The translations under genes and the position numbers were made by a program. A model generated the notes under the pieces. It did not search any database. It was not told where the DNA came from and saw only the letters and a list, made by a program, of their open reading frames with translations. This document shows, piece after piece, positions 1 to 13,300 of a stretch of 64,000 nucleotides of DNA (the stretch's first letter is position 1; every line of letters starts with the position of its first letter). This DNA is from Bradysia coprophila (taxonomy: Eukaryota > Arthropoda > Insecta > Diptera > Sciaridae): the NCBI RefSeq assembly GCF_014529535.1, contig NW_023503423.1, positions 1,908,473-1,972,472 on the forward strand. The letters run 5' to 3'.

Positions 1-129
1 TAATGCATTAACACGAAAAACAATAAATAGTTGCCATGTGATTTGAATATAATTTAAGATTTAAAAAAAACTCAAATTCGAATACAATTACAATGCACAA
101 ATGGAAGTAATGAATGAAATTTGAATAAT

Positions 130-267
130 GCTAACAATGTTACACACTTTACCGAGACCTGCAGTCGCGCGTCCTAGCTGTGTAATGAATACTCCATGGT
201 GTGCAAATAAGTCAGGACCGTCGATAGTAATGTAAATGAGCCCAGTTGGGTCGGCCATCACCTCATA
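130..267 (-). CDS. Possible internal exon of an unidentified gene
   Basis: On the minus strand an open stretch reads MADPTGLIYITIDGPDLFAH, then HGVFITQLGRATAGLG, and is followed by a possible splice donor, G|GTAAAG near 153. Codon choice is richer in G and C at third positions than the surrounding AT-rich DNA, which is why I think it may be coding. I do not recognise the family. No partner exon is visible, because the window ends 130 bases further on and the upstream side runs into repeats. The exact exon borders are uncertain. It could be chance. Confidence 0.3.
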
Positions 268-570
268 CAATATTGGTGATTTTCAACAAGGGATGCGACG
301 CGTAGCGGCAAAAGATATCGTTAATAAAGTCATGTTTACAAATTCTCATACATTTTTCCATATGATAGTTTTGACAGATAGTCCATACATTTTGTGTCAA
401 AACACAACTTTGACATTTGTCACTTAACAGAAAACAATTGCTGTACGCGCTCCAACTGGTCTACGTTGAAGAATTCGAATATCGGACGTAAGTATGTTCG
501 ATTTATTTCCAACACGCGCCACATCCTTCGTAGCAAATCACCATTACTTGCCTTCAAGTACTGGTTGTTT

Positions 571-1345
571 GGCGATTTCCAAAGTATATAAACACTGAAG
601 GTAATGAAAATCCGTAGTTACACACGGATCCAAACTTTCAGGTGAATTTTAGCTCCGTCATATTGCACATGTAATGAATTCGTTTGCGTCAAGTTGCATC
701 TAGTGGTGAATTTAGGACGATTTAGCGGCGTTATGTTGCACACATATAACATTCGTTTGCGTCAAGTTGTATTTAGTGGTGAATTGGAAGGATTTTGCGC
801 CGTCATGTTGCACAAGTCTTAGTTAGACAACATAGGAAAATGAATTCACCTGAAAGTTTGGATCCGTAATTTCTCTGATCCGCTGATCCTTCAGTGTTTA
901 TATACTTTGCAATTTAGCGGCGTTATGTCAAGGCTGTATACTTTGAGGAGGTCACGCAGACCGCCATTTTATTAGATATGCACTTCTGATGATTTTACAT
1001 GTAAAAAAATTCCTCACATCATCAAGACGACGAGAATCATCAGAGTAGGTGAATTTTTGTATGAAATCGGCCATTTTATCATCAACTGTGGTGTGTAGCC
1101 CGCGTATATGTATCTGTGTGACCTCCCCAAAGTATACAGCCTTGCGTTATGTTGCACACATATCAAATTCGTTTGCGTCAAGTTGTATTTAGTGGTGAAT
1201 TGGAAGTTTTTAGGGCCGTCATTTTGCACAAGTCTAAGTTAGACAACATACGAAAATGAATTCACCTGAAAGTTTGGATCCGTAATTTCTCTGATCTGTT
1301 GAGGGTCTGCATTACCTTCAGTGTTTATATACTTTGGGCGATTTC
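571..1345. mobile_element. hAT-type MITE, copy 1 of the CAAAGTATATA family
   Basis: The two ends are inverted repeats: CAAAGTATATAAACACTGAA at the left (about 580) and its complement ending TTTATATACTTTG at 1336. The element is flanked by direct copies of GGCGATTT(C) at 571-579 and 1337-1345. An 8-9 bp duplication with a CA start fits the hAT superfamily. The inside carries repeated GTTGCACA and GTTTGCGTCAAGTTG blocks and a second MITE nested at 929-1144. No protein is coded. Confidence 0.8.
929..1144. mobile_element. Nested hAT-type MITE, CAAGGCTGTATACTTTG family, copy 1
   Basis: A 216-bp element starts CAAGGCTGTATACTTTG and ends with the complement, CAAAGTATACAGCCTTG. The 8-bp direct repeat CGTTATGT lies on both sides (921-928 and 1145-1152). 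This is a clean hAT signature. It sits inside the larger MITE at 571-1345, so it is the younger insertion. Relatives lie at 32495-32714 and, broken by another insertion, from 58735. Confidence 0.9.
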
Positions 1346-2640
1346 CAACAAAAGGTGCGACGCGTAGCGGAAATAAATCGAACATACTTATGTCATATAT
1401 TCAAATTTTATCAACATAGAAAGTGTTGACATCTGTCATGACTCATTTATTGATCTGGCGAAAATTGCTGATTTTTACGTTTTTGTGATATGTTGGCCCT
1501 CGAACTTCTGATACCCAAGTTTAAACGATAGAGACGGTTCTGAAGCAAGTTTTGAACATATTTATTTTACAAAAAAAATATTTAAGAAGCAAACCTCTTC
1601 TATGAATTCTTTATTTGAATTTTATTAATGATCCCCGCTAGGTATGTTTATGCAATAAAAAGCTCTTGGATTAATTCCGACCGATGCGATAATTGATAAA
1701 ACAATTTAAACAATAGTTTTGTGAACATCTGTCTAACAAACATGTTTACACGAATATGATTTAGACTTTGGAAATATTTTTCTTAATTATTTTTTTAAAA
1801 CCCAAATGAGAATAGTTACAATAAGATTTAGGTTTTTTTTTTAATCTTTATTTTCGACAATTTGTTAATTTATGGACAGTTTTGTATGTGCGTTAGCAGC
1901 AGTGATCTGTTAACATAATTGGAACAAACATGGGAGCTAAAACATTACATTTATAAATTAATTTAGCGACATGTAAATGAAATGAAAAATTGTGAGCGAG
2001 TTCTCTTCTTACGTGCTCTAATAGATTTACGTAACAAAAGGGATAGAAATTTAAAAAAAAGTTGAGTTTTCGTGTGACCTTAAGGTGAAGCCGAGACTTT
2101 TTATTTTTATTCCGAGTTATGTAATAGATTTTATCGCATACGGTGTGTGTGTGTTGTGCGCTATATACACGACGTATATAAGAGTAAACAAATTTACCCT
2201 AGAGAGCTAAAGGTTTTGCAAGCAAAATAATATCACTAGAAAAAGAGATGTTTGCCTACTGTGATAAAATACCTCACTGATATAAGGCTGTATATAAGAG
2301 ACTCATACTAATACTCGCGCAAGCGCTCGTGAGTGTGTCACACATTAAACGGTTCTGTATATATAAGCTTTATATGAAACATTAAACTTGGTCGACCCGT
2401 CCCTAGGGAGTTTTGTTTTACTCTGTATTAAATGAAAGAAACTCAGAAGAAAAATCCTGACCCCAACGAGAACCGAACTCGGAAACTACGCGTGAAAGCA
2501 AACAGTGATAATCACTCGACGACACTGAGTCTTCGAATATGTGCGAATTGCTTATTGTATTCTCGCGGCTAATGTGATTCAATTCGAAAAGTCTATGACG
2601 TGTGCGACTCATAGCGGTGTGTGTATAATCTTTCTCTTGT
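1346..2640. other. Intergenic AT-rich DNA, no gene seen
   Basis: The first part (to about 1440) continues an older repeat whose other half lies near 300-530: matching blocks GCGACGCGTAGCGG occur at about 295 and 1360, and an inverted match to about 490-525 lies near 1370-1395. The rest is AT-rich with short chance ORFs only. Confidence 0.5.
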
Positions 2641-2645
2641 ATCAT

Positions 2646-3960
2646 GTCCGGAGCGATAGCGGAGGACTTGACGCAGTCTAACTTCCAAAAAAAGATCGAA
2701 GAATTTTTTTTGAGACGCGGCAACTATATATAGCCGAACATTTCAGTTTCTACCCTTTGGTTTACATCACCACAAAACATATTCTATCATATTCTCGCTT
2801 CAAATACGAGCAAAACGAGCTATCACTCGACTATGTAGGTTTAAAATTGCCGGAGATACATCGTTTTGAAATTGGTCACTTTTCATACAAAATGCACCAA
2901 ATTGACTTTTTCCAAACAATCAAAATCTTTCAACTTACTCTGTATGTGTCTATCTATCTATCTATCTATCGACGGTCGATCTCGGAAACTAGTCAGCCAA
3001 TCTCCATGAAATTTTGCAGGAACCTCAGGGTGGGCATAAAAATGAAAATGTTATATGCCATTACCCCAGGAAAAACCAGAGTTTTGTTTTATTGGCCTCG
3101 AAGTGGTTTCTGAGTGTGGTTTTCGAGGGTCGGGAACGCGTTTTCGGCTGTAGCTTAGCTGTATTGGAACCTACATGCGAGCATCAAATGAAAGGTATTC
3201 GTAACACGATTCGAACAAAAAAATAATTTAAAAAAATCGGGGCAGATTCGTTTGAGCTAGAGTGATTAGAGTGACCAAATTGAGCTACTTGAGCGTAGGA
3301 TGAAAGGACTAATATTTTTTTGGGTTATGAAAGATAGAGTGTTACCTTCTTCGGCGAAGTCTCAGAGTTTTACGAGTAGAACAGAGGGGCATATGTGAAA
3401 AATGTCGAAAGTTGGAAATATGTGGGTCAATTAGGGTTTTAGAGTTATTTTGTGAATGGCGGCAGATAGAGAGTTACTTTCTTCGGCAAAGTCTCAGAGT
3501 TTTACGAGTAGAACAGAGGGGCATATGTGAAAAATGTCGAAAGTTGGAAATGAGTGGATCAATTGGGGTTTTGGAGATATTTCTTGAATGGTGGCAGATA
3601 GATAATTACTTTCTTCGTCAAATTTTCGAATTTCGTCCAATTTTCTAATTTCGTCAAATTTTCTAATTTCGTCAAATTTTCAAATTTCTGTTATAAACTG
3701 TTATAAAAAGCAGTCTTTGAAGTACAATTTCTAAAATGAATGATAACGCTAGAGTTGACGCTTTCAGCTTCGTTACGCAAAAATTAAATTTTACACCCAA
3801 TTTTAGTTCAAACAAGCTGGCTTAGTTTTTCTCATCATTTGCCAAATAATTTTTACCAAAAAAAAAAATTAACTGGAAACAACTAAAATTTTACCAAAAA
3901 ATCTGCGTCGCAAAGTGGCAGATGTTCAGGCTGTCTGTACCAGCAAGAAAATTTAACCTT
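2646..3960 (+). mobile_element. X element copy A (non-autonomous, partly deleted)
   Basis: It begins TGTCCGGAGCGATAGCGGAG, the sequence that starts all five X copies. In order it holds a shared leader of about 300 bp, a TCTA microsatellite near 2950, a block with GAGGGGCATATGTG that is tandemly doubled here (about 3360-3600), four copies of an 18-bp TTTCGTCAAATTTTC minisatellite (about 3618-3690), and then the left arm of the X palindrome. About 60 bp present in copy E is missing here between two GCAGT repeats, and the right palindrome arm is absent. No protein of note is coded; the open frames are short and end in the leader. Confidence 0.75.
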
Positions 3961-4376
3961 GGATAAACGGATGCATAAAACGGCTGGAAAGCAGCCGACT
4001 GTGTGGCCACCTACAGTTAAACTACGTTAGTTCGGTGAGCGATTCAGATAAATTTTGTCGCGCAGTCGTTTCAGTAAACGAAACATTTTAGACGACAAAT
4101 TAACAGTTTCTCAGAACTCAGAACTACATTATCAATGAATTTATTTATAAAGTCGGTCACTTATAACGAAGCGCTAACGATGATCGTTTGGAAATTCCTC
4201 TCATTTTCCTATATTTACCATGTGTTAGATATTTACATTTTGTGTGTTTTTTTTTCAGTTCTTTCTCTCTCATTCTCTCTCAGTCCGATCTAAATCACGA
4301 TTTATTATGTTTTCTTCAACATTTTGTGTCAAAATTTTCAATGTGTAACTTTAGTTGAGAAAATTAAGCAATTTTT

Positions 4377-7300
4377 ATGAAAATGAAAATATTGATTGTC
4401 GTTGTGTTATTGGTTCCGATAACTGCTGGTTTCTCATCAATCAGAATCGGTACGGCTCCAGATTTTATTCGAATAAAAAGTTAACTTTTGTGCATACTGA
4501 ATCAGTAGATTTTCCTTCAAACGAAAGTGTACCTTCCGTTCTGTTCGTTTTATAATCATTCCGTTTGTTGTCTTTCGTTCACAGTGTGTGAAAATGTGAG
4601 GTGCATGATTTATGAATATGAAATATTTTTTGAGTGGCATGCAATATGAACAAATTTGGAATGAAAGTCGAGTCTGTTGTGAACTGGTGATTGCATTTAC
4701 ATTGTGGAAAATTGAAGCTCTTACAGGATGCAAGTTGATTGGATCGTTCAACAGTCAACATGTTGAACACATAGATTAAGTCAACGCATTGATAACTTTG
4801 CAATTTATTTTATTAAAAAAAATATTTTTTTTGCTGCACACACCCGTAACCTCTACGCGTATGTATTGTAGAATGTATGACTTTATTGGGTGAAACCATT
4901 CTTTGTACTCGAGAAGTTTGTTTGTAAGGATCATAAATGTTTGATGTTGGCGTTCACTGTTCACGGATCAGTCATTGATGACGTCACGTCCAAATTATTT
5001 CAGTGCTGCTAGCATAAATCTAAATCCTTCTAGTCGTGATAAATAACTGATCCCTACAAAGAACAATGGTGACTTTAGTTGAGAAAAAACTAAGTTATTT
5101 CTGGCGAAATTTCTCGTACTTTCATAGTTTTAGTCCGGGCTAGGGAGTTTTTATATATTTTGGATATCATTGGGCGCTCAAAGTTTCCGAATAATTTTTT
5201 TATATATTTATCGCTTAAAAACGTAATTTACTTCGTCTCGAACCATTTACCATTCCTCGAACATAAAACACCCTTTACAGTTCTTGTAGCATAAATAACT
5301 ATTATTGTCTCATGAATCGATAAAAATCGGTTTTTCTGTAAAGATTAAAATTGCACCGGACTGGCTAACAAAACCACCTTCGGAGAAATCGGGAAAAGGC
5401 CCGTGCAATTCATATAAAAATGCAAAAGACAAAGTCTGATTTTTTTTCGATGGTCTCAACGGATTCAGTTCGGGCTATGGAGGATTCCCGGAAAAGTGTC
5501 CAAAAAAACCGCTAACTTTGAGACTGATTTCATTGCCCATTTCCTAATCAATTTAGATGAGTGATGGATTTTCGGTAAAGTAATCTCATACCCTATCAAC
5601 GCTGGCCGAGCTTTGACATGTCAAAGAATCAGGAGCCTCAGCTTCAGTACTTTCCTCAATATTTATTTAAAATAATGTTAGAAATAGTGGGCGTTTCGAG
5701 AAGGAGTTTCTTTTATGTGTCAACTTGGAGATGTCAGTTCAATTCCATCACTCCAAAAGGTCCATCTTCTTCTCAGTGCCAGAACTCAAACTTAACCGGC
5801 ATTTACTTCAGTTTTTTTTAATTTCCTCTGGATTTAAGGAAACATTAGATGACTAGAGATAATTTTCTAGAAAACTTCCTAGCGATCGAGATGACATAGC
5901 AGCCCGGACTATTAGTGCGCGTCTCCGGTATATTCCAAAATTTTAGATTCTTAAATGACTTCGATATGATGTATTTCCTGTATTTCGGATACGTATGAGC
6001 GCTGACATGTTGCAGAACGGGCTCAATGGTTACGCACTAGCCTTCCCACCTAAATGATTCGGGTTCGATTCCTGTGCCACATGGAATTATTCTAGCGATT
6101 ATATCAAATTGGTAACGTCCTAAAGTTCGTTCAAACTTCATAATTTGGGTAGTTGCAGTGTGCTTGGTGGCTGCATCGATGCACATTCTGAATTACTCGT
6201 AATTTGTGTGCATATGTCTAGTCTATATTTAGGCAAGATATCAATTAAGCACCGGACTTTACTCCAAGAGTATTTGTATACTTGCAGTCGTAGTTCGAAT
6301 GACCTGTTGATGCATACCAGACGTACAGCGCCAATCCTAAACTTACATGCGATCTCTATGATTCTATTAATCAATGCATCGATTCCATTAGGTGGACTAT
6401 TTGATAATACCGGGGACATTTCATCCGAAGTTTTCCGATACGCCGCGAGTGTTGCAAATAAAAAGTTGGCCGATTCTCAAATAGAATTCGATCCTGAACC
6501 AATCAAAATACCCTACGGAAATGAGTTTGCCGCGTCGAACCGCCTCTGCAATCTACTGAAGGTGTGTCAGCAATGTTGACAATTTTTGACGATTTTTCAT
6601 TCCTTTCCTGAAAACATTTCTGCTCTTCTAATTAAGGGCGGTGTTTCCGCTGTCTTTGGTCCGTCGGCACCATCATCCGCATCTCATTGCATGCACATCT
6701 GTGACGCTAAAGAGATACCCTATATCGATATGAAATGGGATGCCGATACGAAGCCACCCGTCGTTAACATGTATCCGCATCCGGATGCCATAGCGAACAT
6801 TTTTATCGATTTGGTCAGAGAATGGGATTGGAAAGGATTTACCATTGTCTATGAATCGGGTAAGTACATTCTGATAATTAAACAGCTACTGTTGTGCATG
6901 ACAATCACTCGGTGATAAGTGGTGGTCAGGCAGTCACGCAATTCGATGTTTGATTGATGGACACTGATAATTTTAGCTCCATGGTTAAAGAGAGACGCAG
7001 AACTGTTGAAATTGTATGGCCCTAAAGAACATACTGTTACAGTCAGGCGGATTGACGCTGGGTTGGATAAAACAAATTATCGAGCGGTACTTCGAAGAGT
7101 AAAATTGTCCGGAGATACCAACATCTTGTTGGATTGCTCAATTGAAGCATTGCCCGAAGTGTTGAAACAGGTAAATGTTTGTTAATTTCAAGGAAATGAT
7201 AACAGAGGGTGTTGTGGCTGGGCGGACTCAACGCCATCTGTCATCATTTCTCTTAATGATTTAAAGAGGTTGTTGGTGAAGTTCTTCGGCTCTTTAACTT

Positions 7301-10300
7301 GTGCATGCGTATTCGTGGAATCACAAGCGATCGAAATGAAAGCAAACCTTAAATTAGTCTTGATTTCCACTTACGAAATGAGCGCTCAGTTTTCTATCCG
7401 TTTACACTTTAAACAAAAGGGAAGAGGCGTGATTTAGCTAAACGAAGGCCGAACAAAGTGGCTTTTCTGTAAGTGGAAATGAAGCCTTAATTTCTATCTT
7501 AGGCGCAGCAGGTTGGTCTAATGACAGAAAACCACCAATTCATAATAACAACAATGGACATGCATACCATCGATCTGGAGCCGTATCAATACAGCGGTAC
7601 CAACATTACGGGAATTCGTCTCGTTGATCCTTCGAATCCCATCATGGAAGGCATTACGAAATGGTTGACCGATCTAGAACCTAGTGAAGACGCTGTTTCT
7701 GCAGAAGCAGATAGCAACGAAGATCCGAGAACAGCTGATGGCGAAGACGAATCGGAAAGTTGTAAGATAACCATTGATTTTCCACCAAAGACAATTTTGT
7801 ATTTTTCTCGGGTTGTATATCCAGCAACTGATCCAGTGAAAGTGACCGTCCAATACGCTTTGATTTATGATGGGTTCTTGCTTCTAGCTGAAGCGTTTCA
7901 GCAATTTAATAAGACCGAATTCAAACCGAGAAGGCTCAGCTGTAGCCACAACGAAGCTTGGGAATATGGCAACAGCATAACGAACTTCATGCGAAACGTA
8001 AAGCGAGAAAGCATCCATAAGCCAAGCATTAGCACAACACCGCGGTCCTGGGTGCGGATTCTGCAATTCTCGTATTTTCGTAACTTTACCGTTGCGTGCA
8101 TAAAATGCCATAACTGTCAAGTTACGAACGGCATGAGAATCGTCGCCCCGATGCTTTGTTTAATGATGTTTTGAAATTGAAATCGAACGCTGGTTTGTTT
8201 ATGATCTCATGATCTCTTCCTATTATCACCAGGCAGTCGTTCAAGGATTGACCGGTGAAGTTAAGTTCGACAATCGCGGCTATCGATCGAGTTTCGCCGT
8301 TGATGTGATTGAACTAACTTCGTCCGGTATTGTCAAAGTGGGTATGTGGGACGGTAACTTGAACATTGCACGACCAGAACCAAAGGAATCCGTGGCTACT
8401 GACGATGGTTCGTTGAAGAACACTACATTTGTTGTCATGATATCATTGGTATACGCTCGATACCCTAACAGATCTGGGACCTGTGGTATTTTGAGTGCCT
8501 CATATGGTCATGGAATGAGGTACCACAGGCCCCAGGTCTTTAAAATTGACACGCACGTGTCTTGATCATGTGACAAATTTCAGACCCCACCGTACGGAAT
8601 GTTAAGAGATTCAGCCACCAAACTGGCTGGCAATGAACGATTCGAAGGTTTTGGCATTGATCTGATACATGAACTGTCGCTGATGCTCGGATTTAAATAC
8701 GAATTTCGACTGCAGGAAGACGGAAAGTACGGAAATAGGAACAACGTCACCAAAGACTGGGATGGAATGATCGGTGAAGTGATACACGGGGTAAAAGCAT
8801 TATGTTTTGTGGCATCGAAAATCCACACGCAACAAATTTCCATTTTCAGCGCGCTGACCTAGCAATCACGGATTTAACGATCACAGCAGAACGTGAAGGT
8901 GGAGTAGACTTTACCATGCCGTTTATGAATTTAGGTAGGAGAGTTGGTCTGCAGGTGGTTTGTGAATTTTTGAAGCAGAAGTATTTCCTCCCTCGCCCCC
9001 AGGCATATCAATTCTGTTCAAAAAGCCAACGACATTACCGCCATCGACGTTTTCATTCATGTCTCCGTTTTCGCGCGAAGTGTGGATGTACTTGGGCGGT
9101 GCATATTTAGGCGTGTCGCTTTGTCTATTCGTTTTGGGACGTATCTCACCATCGGAATGGGACAATCCTTACCCGTGCATTGAAGAACCGACACAACTGG
9201 AAAATCAATTTTCCGTTTCGAATTCGCTGTGGTTTTCGATTGGTGCGCTCTTGCAGCAGGGATCTGAAATTGCGCCCAAGTAAGCCACACTAATGAATCA
9301 TCCGGACTGTCTAACATGTTGACGTGAAAGTGGATTAATGGCTTGGTTTTTCCAGAGCTCCGTCTACGCGTGCAGTGGCCTCCATTTGGTGGTTCTTTAC
9401 GCTTATTATGGTGTCATCGTACACTGCAAATCTGGCCGCTTTTCTCACCTCTCAGCCAGTGACGCATGTGATTACAAGTGCTGAAGATTTGAGGAATTGC
9501 TCCGATCCTAGCTACGAATGTCCAGTTGAATTCGGGGCGAAGAGAGACGGAAGTACCATCAATTTCTTTAAGGTGCGTTGTGCTGTTCGATCATCCGTAC
9601 CTTATTGCATTACCATCTCATTCCCAGGAAGCGGACGATGGAACAACATTCAAAAACATGTACGACTACATGAAGGCCCGTCCCCATCTACTGACTGGTA
9701 GTAATAATGAAGGGCTGGAAACGGTACTCAAACACGACAAGTACGCCTTTCTCATGGAATCATCGTCGATTGAATATCTCGTCGAACGTAATTGTAATGT
9801 CACTCAAATCGGTGGGCTATTGGATGAGAAGGGTTACGGAATCGCAATGCGAAAAAGTTGGTGACGGAGACAGATCATTCAATGACAAATTGGATATTTA
9901 TACCGATTCCTTATTTCCCAGACTCCACCTACAGAAGTGCGCTCAGTGAAGCGGTATTACATTTGCAGGAACAGGGAGTACTGTATGCAATGAAAGTCAA
10001 GTGGTGGAACGAAAAGAAAGGAGGAGGATATTGCTCAGTAAGATTTTGTAATTTGATCTGTTCGCCGGAAATGTTATTCCTACGTCGTAGGGCCTAGGAC
10101 TTGAGTTTTCCAATTTTACTTGGAGCACTGCTCCAATGGAGCAGTCACAGGCACATCGAATTTTCGTAGACTTATCAGATCATTTATCAGCTAGAGACTC
10201 ATCTTATCGGCCATCAAATATTCAGAGTAAAACTCTTCGAGCCAGAGTCCTCATGAAATTGATACTTTAATGAAGGAAACAAAAATTTTGCAAATCGGTT

Positions 10301-13300
10301 GAGCACTAACATGTCCGGAGCGATAGCGGAGGACTTGACGCAGTCTAACCCCCAAAAAAAGAACGAAGAAAAATTTTTGAGACGCGTCAACTAGCCGAAA
10401 ATTTGAGTTTCTACTATTTGGTCTATATCACCACAAAACCTCTTTTATCATATTCTCGCTTCAAATACGAGCAATACGAGCTATCACTCGACTATGTAGG
10501 TTTAAAATTACCGGAGATACATCGTTTTGAAGTTGGTCATTTTTCATAGAAAATTGACTTTTTCCAAACAATCAAAATCTTTCAACTTACTCTGTATGTT
10601 TCTATCTTTCTATCGATGGGCTATCTCGGAAAGTAGTCAGCTAATCTCTATGAAATTTTGCAGGAGGCTCAGGTTACACGTAAAAATGAAAATGTGATAC
10701 GCCATTACCCCAGGAAAAATCAAAATTTTGTTTTATTGGCCTCGAAGTGGCTTCTGAGTGTGGTTTTTGAAGGTCAGGAACGCGTTTTCGGCTGTATCTT
10801 AGCTGTATTGCAACCTACAGGAACGTGTGACCCATCAAACGAAAGATATTCGCCACACGAATCGAACAATAAAATAATTTAAAAAAATCATGTCAGATTC
10901 GTTTGAGCTAGAGTGGTTAGAGTGACCAAATTTTGAGCTACTCGAGCGTAGGATGAAAGGACTAATATTTTTGCGATTATGAGAGATAGAGAGTTACTTT
11001 CTTCGGCAAAGTCTCAGACTTTTACGAGTGGAACTTCGTGGCATATGTGAAAAATGTAAAAAGTTGGAAATGGGTGGGTCAATTAGGGTTTTAGAGTTGC
11101 TTCTTGAATGGTGACAAATAGAGACTTACTTTCTTCGGCAAAAATTTTTTTATTGGCTAAATCGGTAGGTGTTCACTCGTGCATCATTTTGATGAATAGA
11201 ATATGGGGTCGTCAAGACAAGGAAGAGGTTCAAAATGGCGGCCGAAATTTGCAAAAAATTTTTTTTGCCTAATTCGATAAATCTTCACTCGAGTATCATT
11301 TTGATGAATAGATTGCGGTCTAAATTTCAGGTTAAGAGCCCAAAACTTCTAAAACGACTGATATCCCAACAAAAATCTCTTCGAGAAAAGTGTGACGCAG
11401 TCTTTGATATACAATTTCTAAAATGAATGATATCGCTAGAGTTGACGCTTTCAGCTTCGTTACGCAAAAATTAAATTTTACACCCAATTAGTTCAAACGA
11501 GCGGGCCTAGTTTTCCTCATCATCTGCCAAATAATTTTTACCAAAAAAATATTTGACTTAAAACCAAAAAAAAAAATTAACAAAAAATCTGCGTCGCATT
11601 TGGCAGATAAATTTTCTCGTAGGTCTGTTCCTGAACATCTGTCACTTTGTAACGCAGATTTTTTTGGTAAAATTTTTTTTGGTTTTAAAAGGCAGGACAG
11701 TTTCCCGAAAATGTATGGAAAATTTTATCACAAAAATTCACCGAAAAAATTCAAAGAAACTCACCTCTTATGCTTTCCATTGTATTCGGGCATAGTCTCT
11801 TTAGGTCGCCAAGGCATATTTAAACGCTAAACACTTTTTACTCGTTGCAAAAACAAAAAGTGTTTTTTTGTTTTGTCGCGACAAAAACACAGAAAATGTT
11901 TCGACACAACTGTGACACTCCGCTATTATAAGTACTAGAATGAATGTTTGCTGTGTTCACTTCGGCGGTAAAATATTTTCATTCAAAAACGTTTTGTTTT
12001 TGCATCGAGTAAAGTGTTTTAGTGTTTAAATATGCCTTGGGGACATAAAGAGACGGTGCACGAATACAATGGAAAGCATAAGAGGTGAGTTTCTTTGAAT
12101 TTTTCGGTGAATTTTTGTGATAAAATTTTCCATACATTTTCGGGAAACTGTCCTGTCATTTCCCAATGACGGGCCTTGGTAAAAATTATTTGGCAGATGA
12201 TGAGGAAAACGAAGCCAGTTTGTTTGAACTAGTTGGGTGTACAATTTAATTTTTGCGTAACGAAGCTGAAAGCGTCAAGTCTAGCGATATTCATTTTAGA
12301 AATTGTATTTCAAAGACTTCGGCACACTTTTCTCGTAAAGCTAGAAATTTTTGTTGGGATCCTAGTTATCGTCAGATTAGTGGATCTGCTTAGACTGAAA
12401 AAGGGCTTAATCGTGCGACGAAATAGTTCGAAAATTATGGCAACTCAATCGTTCACCCGTGAGCGGCCGTTATTCACTTTTTTCTATGATTTTTCATTCG
12501 AAAACGAGAACAGATATCAATCAACTTCCAAAGAACCAAATATAGACAAAAAAGCCCGAACTTTTTTTTTGACATTTGAATCCAAGATTGCGGGAAAAAA
12601 TGGTAAAGGCGAAAAATATTTTTTTCTCAAAGGAAAATCCCTGAAACCAACACGCTTCAAGCAAAAGTGCTTCGAGTGACAGCTGTCAAATAGATTACTA
12701 TTTTGTATGAATGATTTTTCATATATTTTATACAACTCAGCATCATAATGTTCGAAAGCCACGAACTTCAAATGCCTCTGTTGCATAAAACGTTGTATGA
12801 ACCTCGCTGCAAAATACTTTATTAGGCTCACGACGTGTATTATGACACACGACCTGCGGCATCGTGTCATAATTACTACTCTAGAGCCTAATAAAGTACT
12901 TTGCACTCGATATCATAAATAACTATTTCAGTGCCAAAATTGGTTTGATACACTGTACCGTTTCAGTACTCATGTTTGAAGTCCTTTCCTGATAGAAAGA
13001 CCGCAAATTTGCAAAAATTTTCTTCGGAAGGTTTATAGAGAATTAAAGGAACTACATTTTCGTTTTTTTTTGTTTACTTAAATCGGTGAGCACGTTCTGG
13101 AGATAACAGTGAAGCTACCACATGTTCCTCCAACCTTCTTCATGTTCTTCACTTCAAAATCATTATTCGTTTAGAATAAATTGTTAGACGTATGTTCATG
13201 ACTGTAGCGTGTTTTCTGTAAATTTCAGTAATCGAGGCGTGGCCGAGTTTCATAATTACACGGACACAGGCTGCTCCCAGTTCTAGAACTCATGGATTTT

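Noticed and set aside
2646-3960. Helitron as the class of X
   Set aside because: The start is not consistently after A with TC, and no CTRR end with a hairpin was found. The class stays open.
12233-12906. 148- and 129-aa frames in gene 1 intron 13
   Set aside because: They start in an X palindrome arm and run through repeats shared with gene 2 intron 13.
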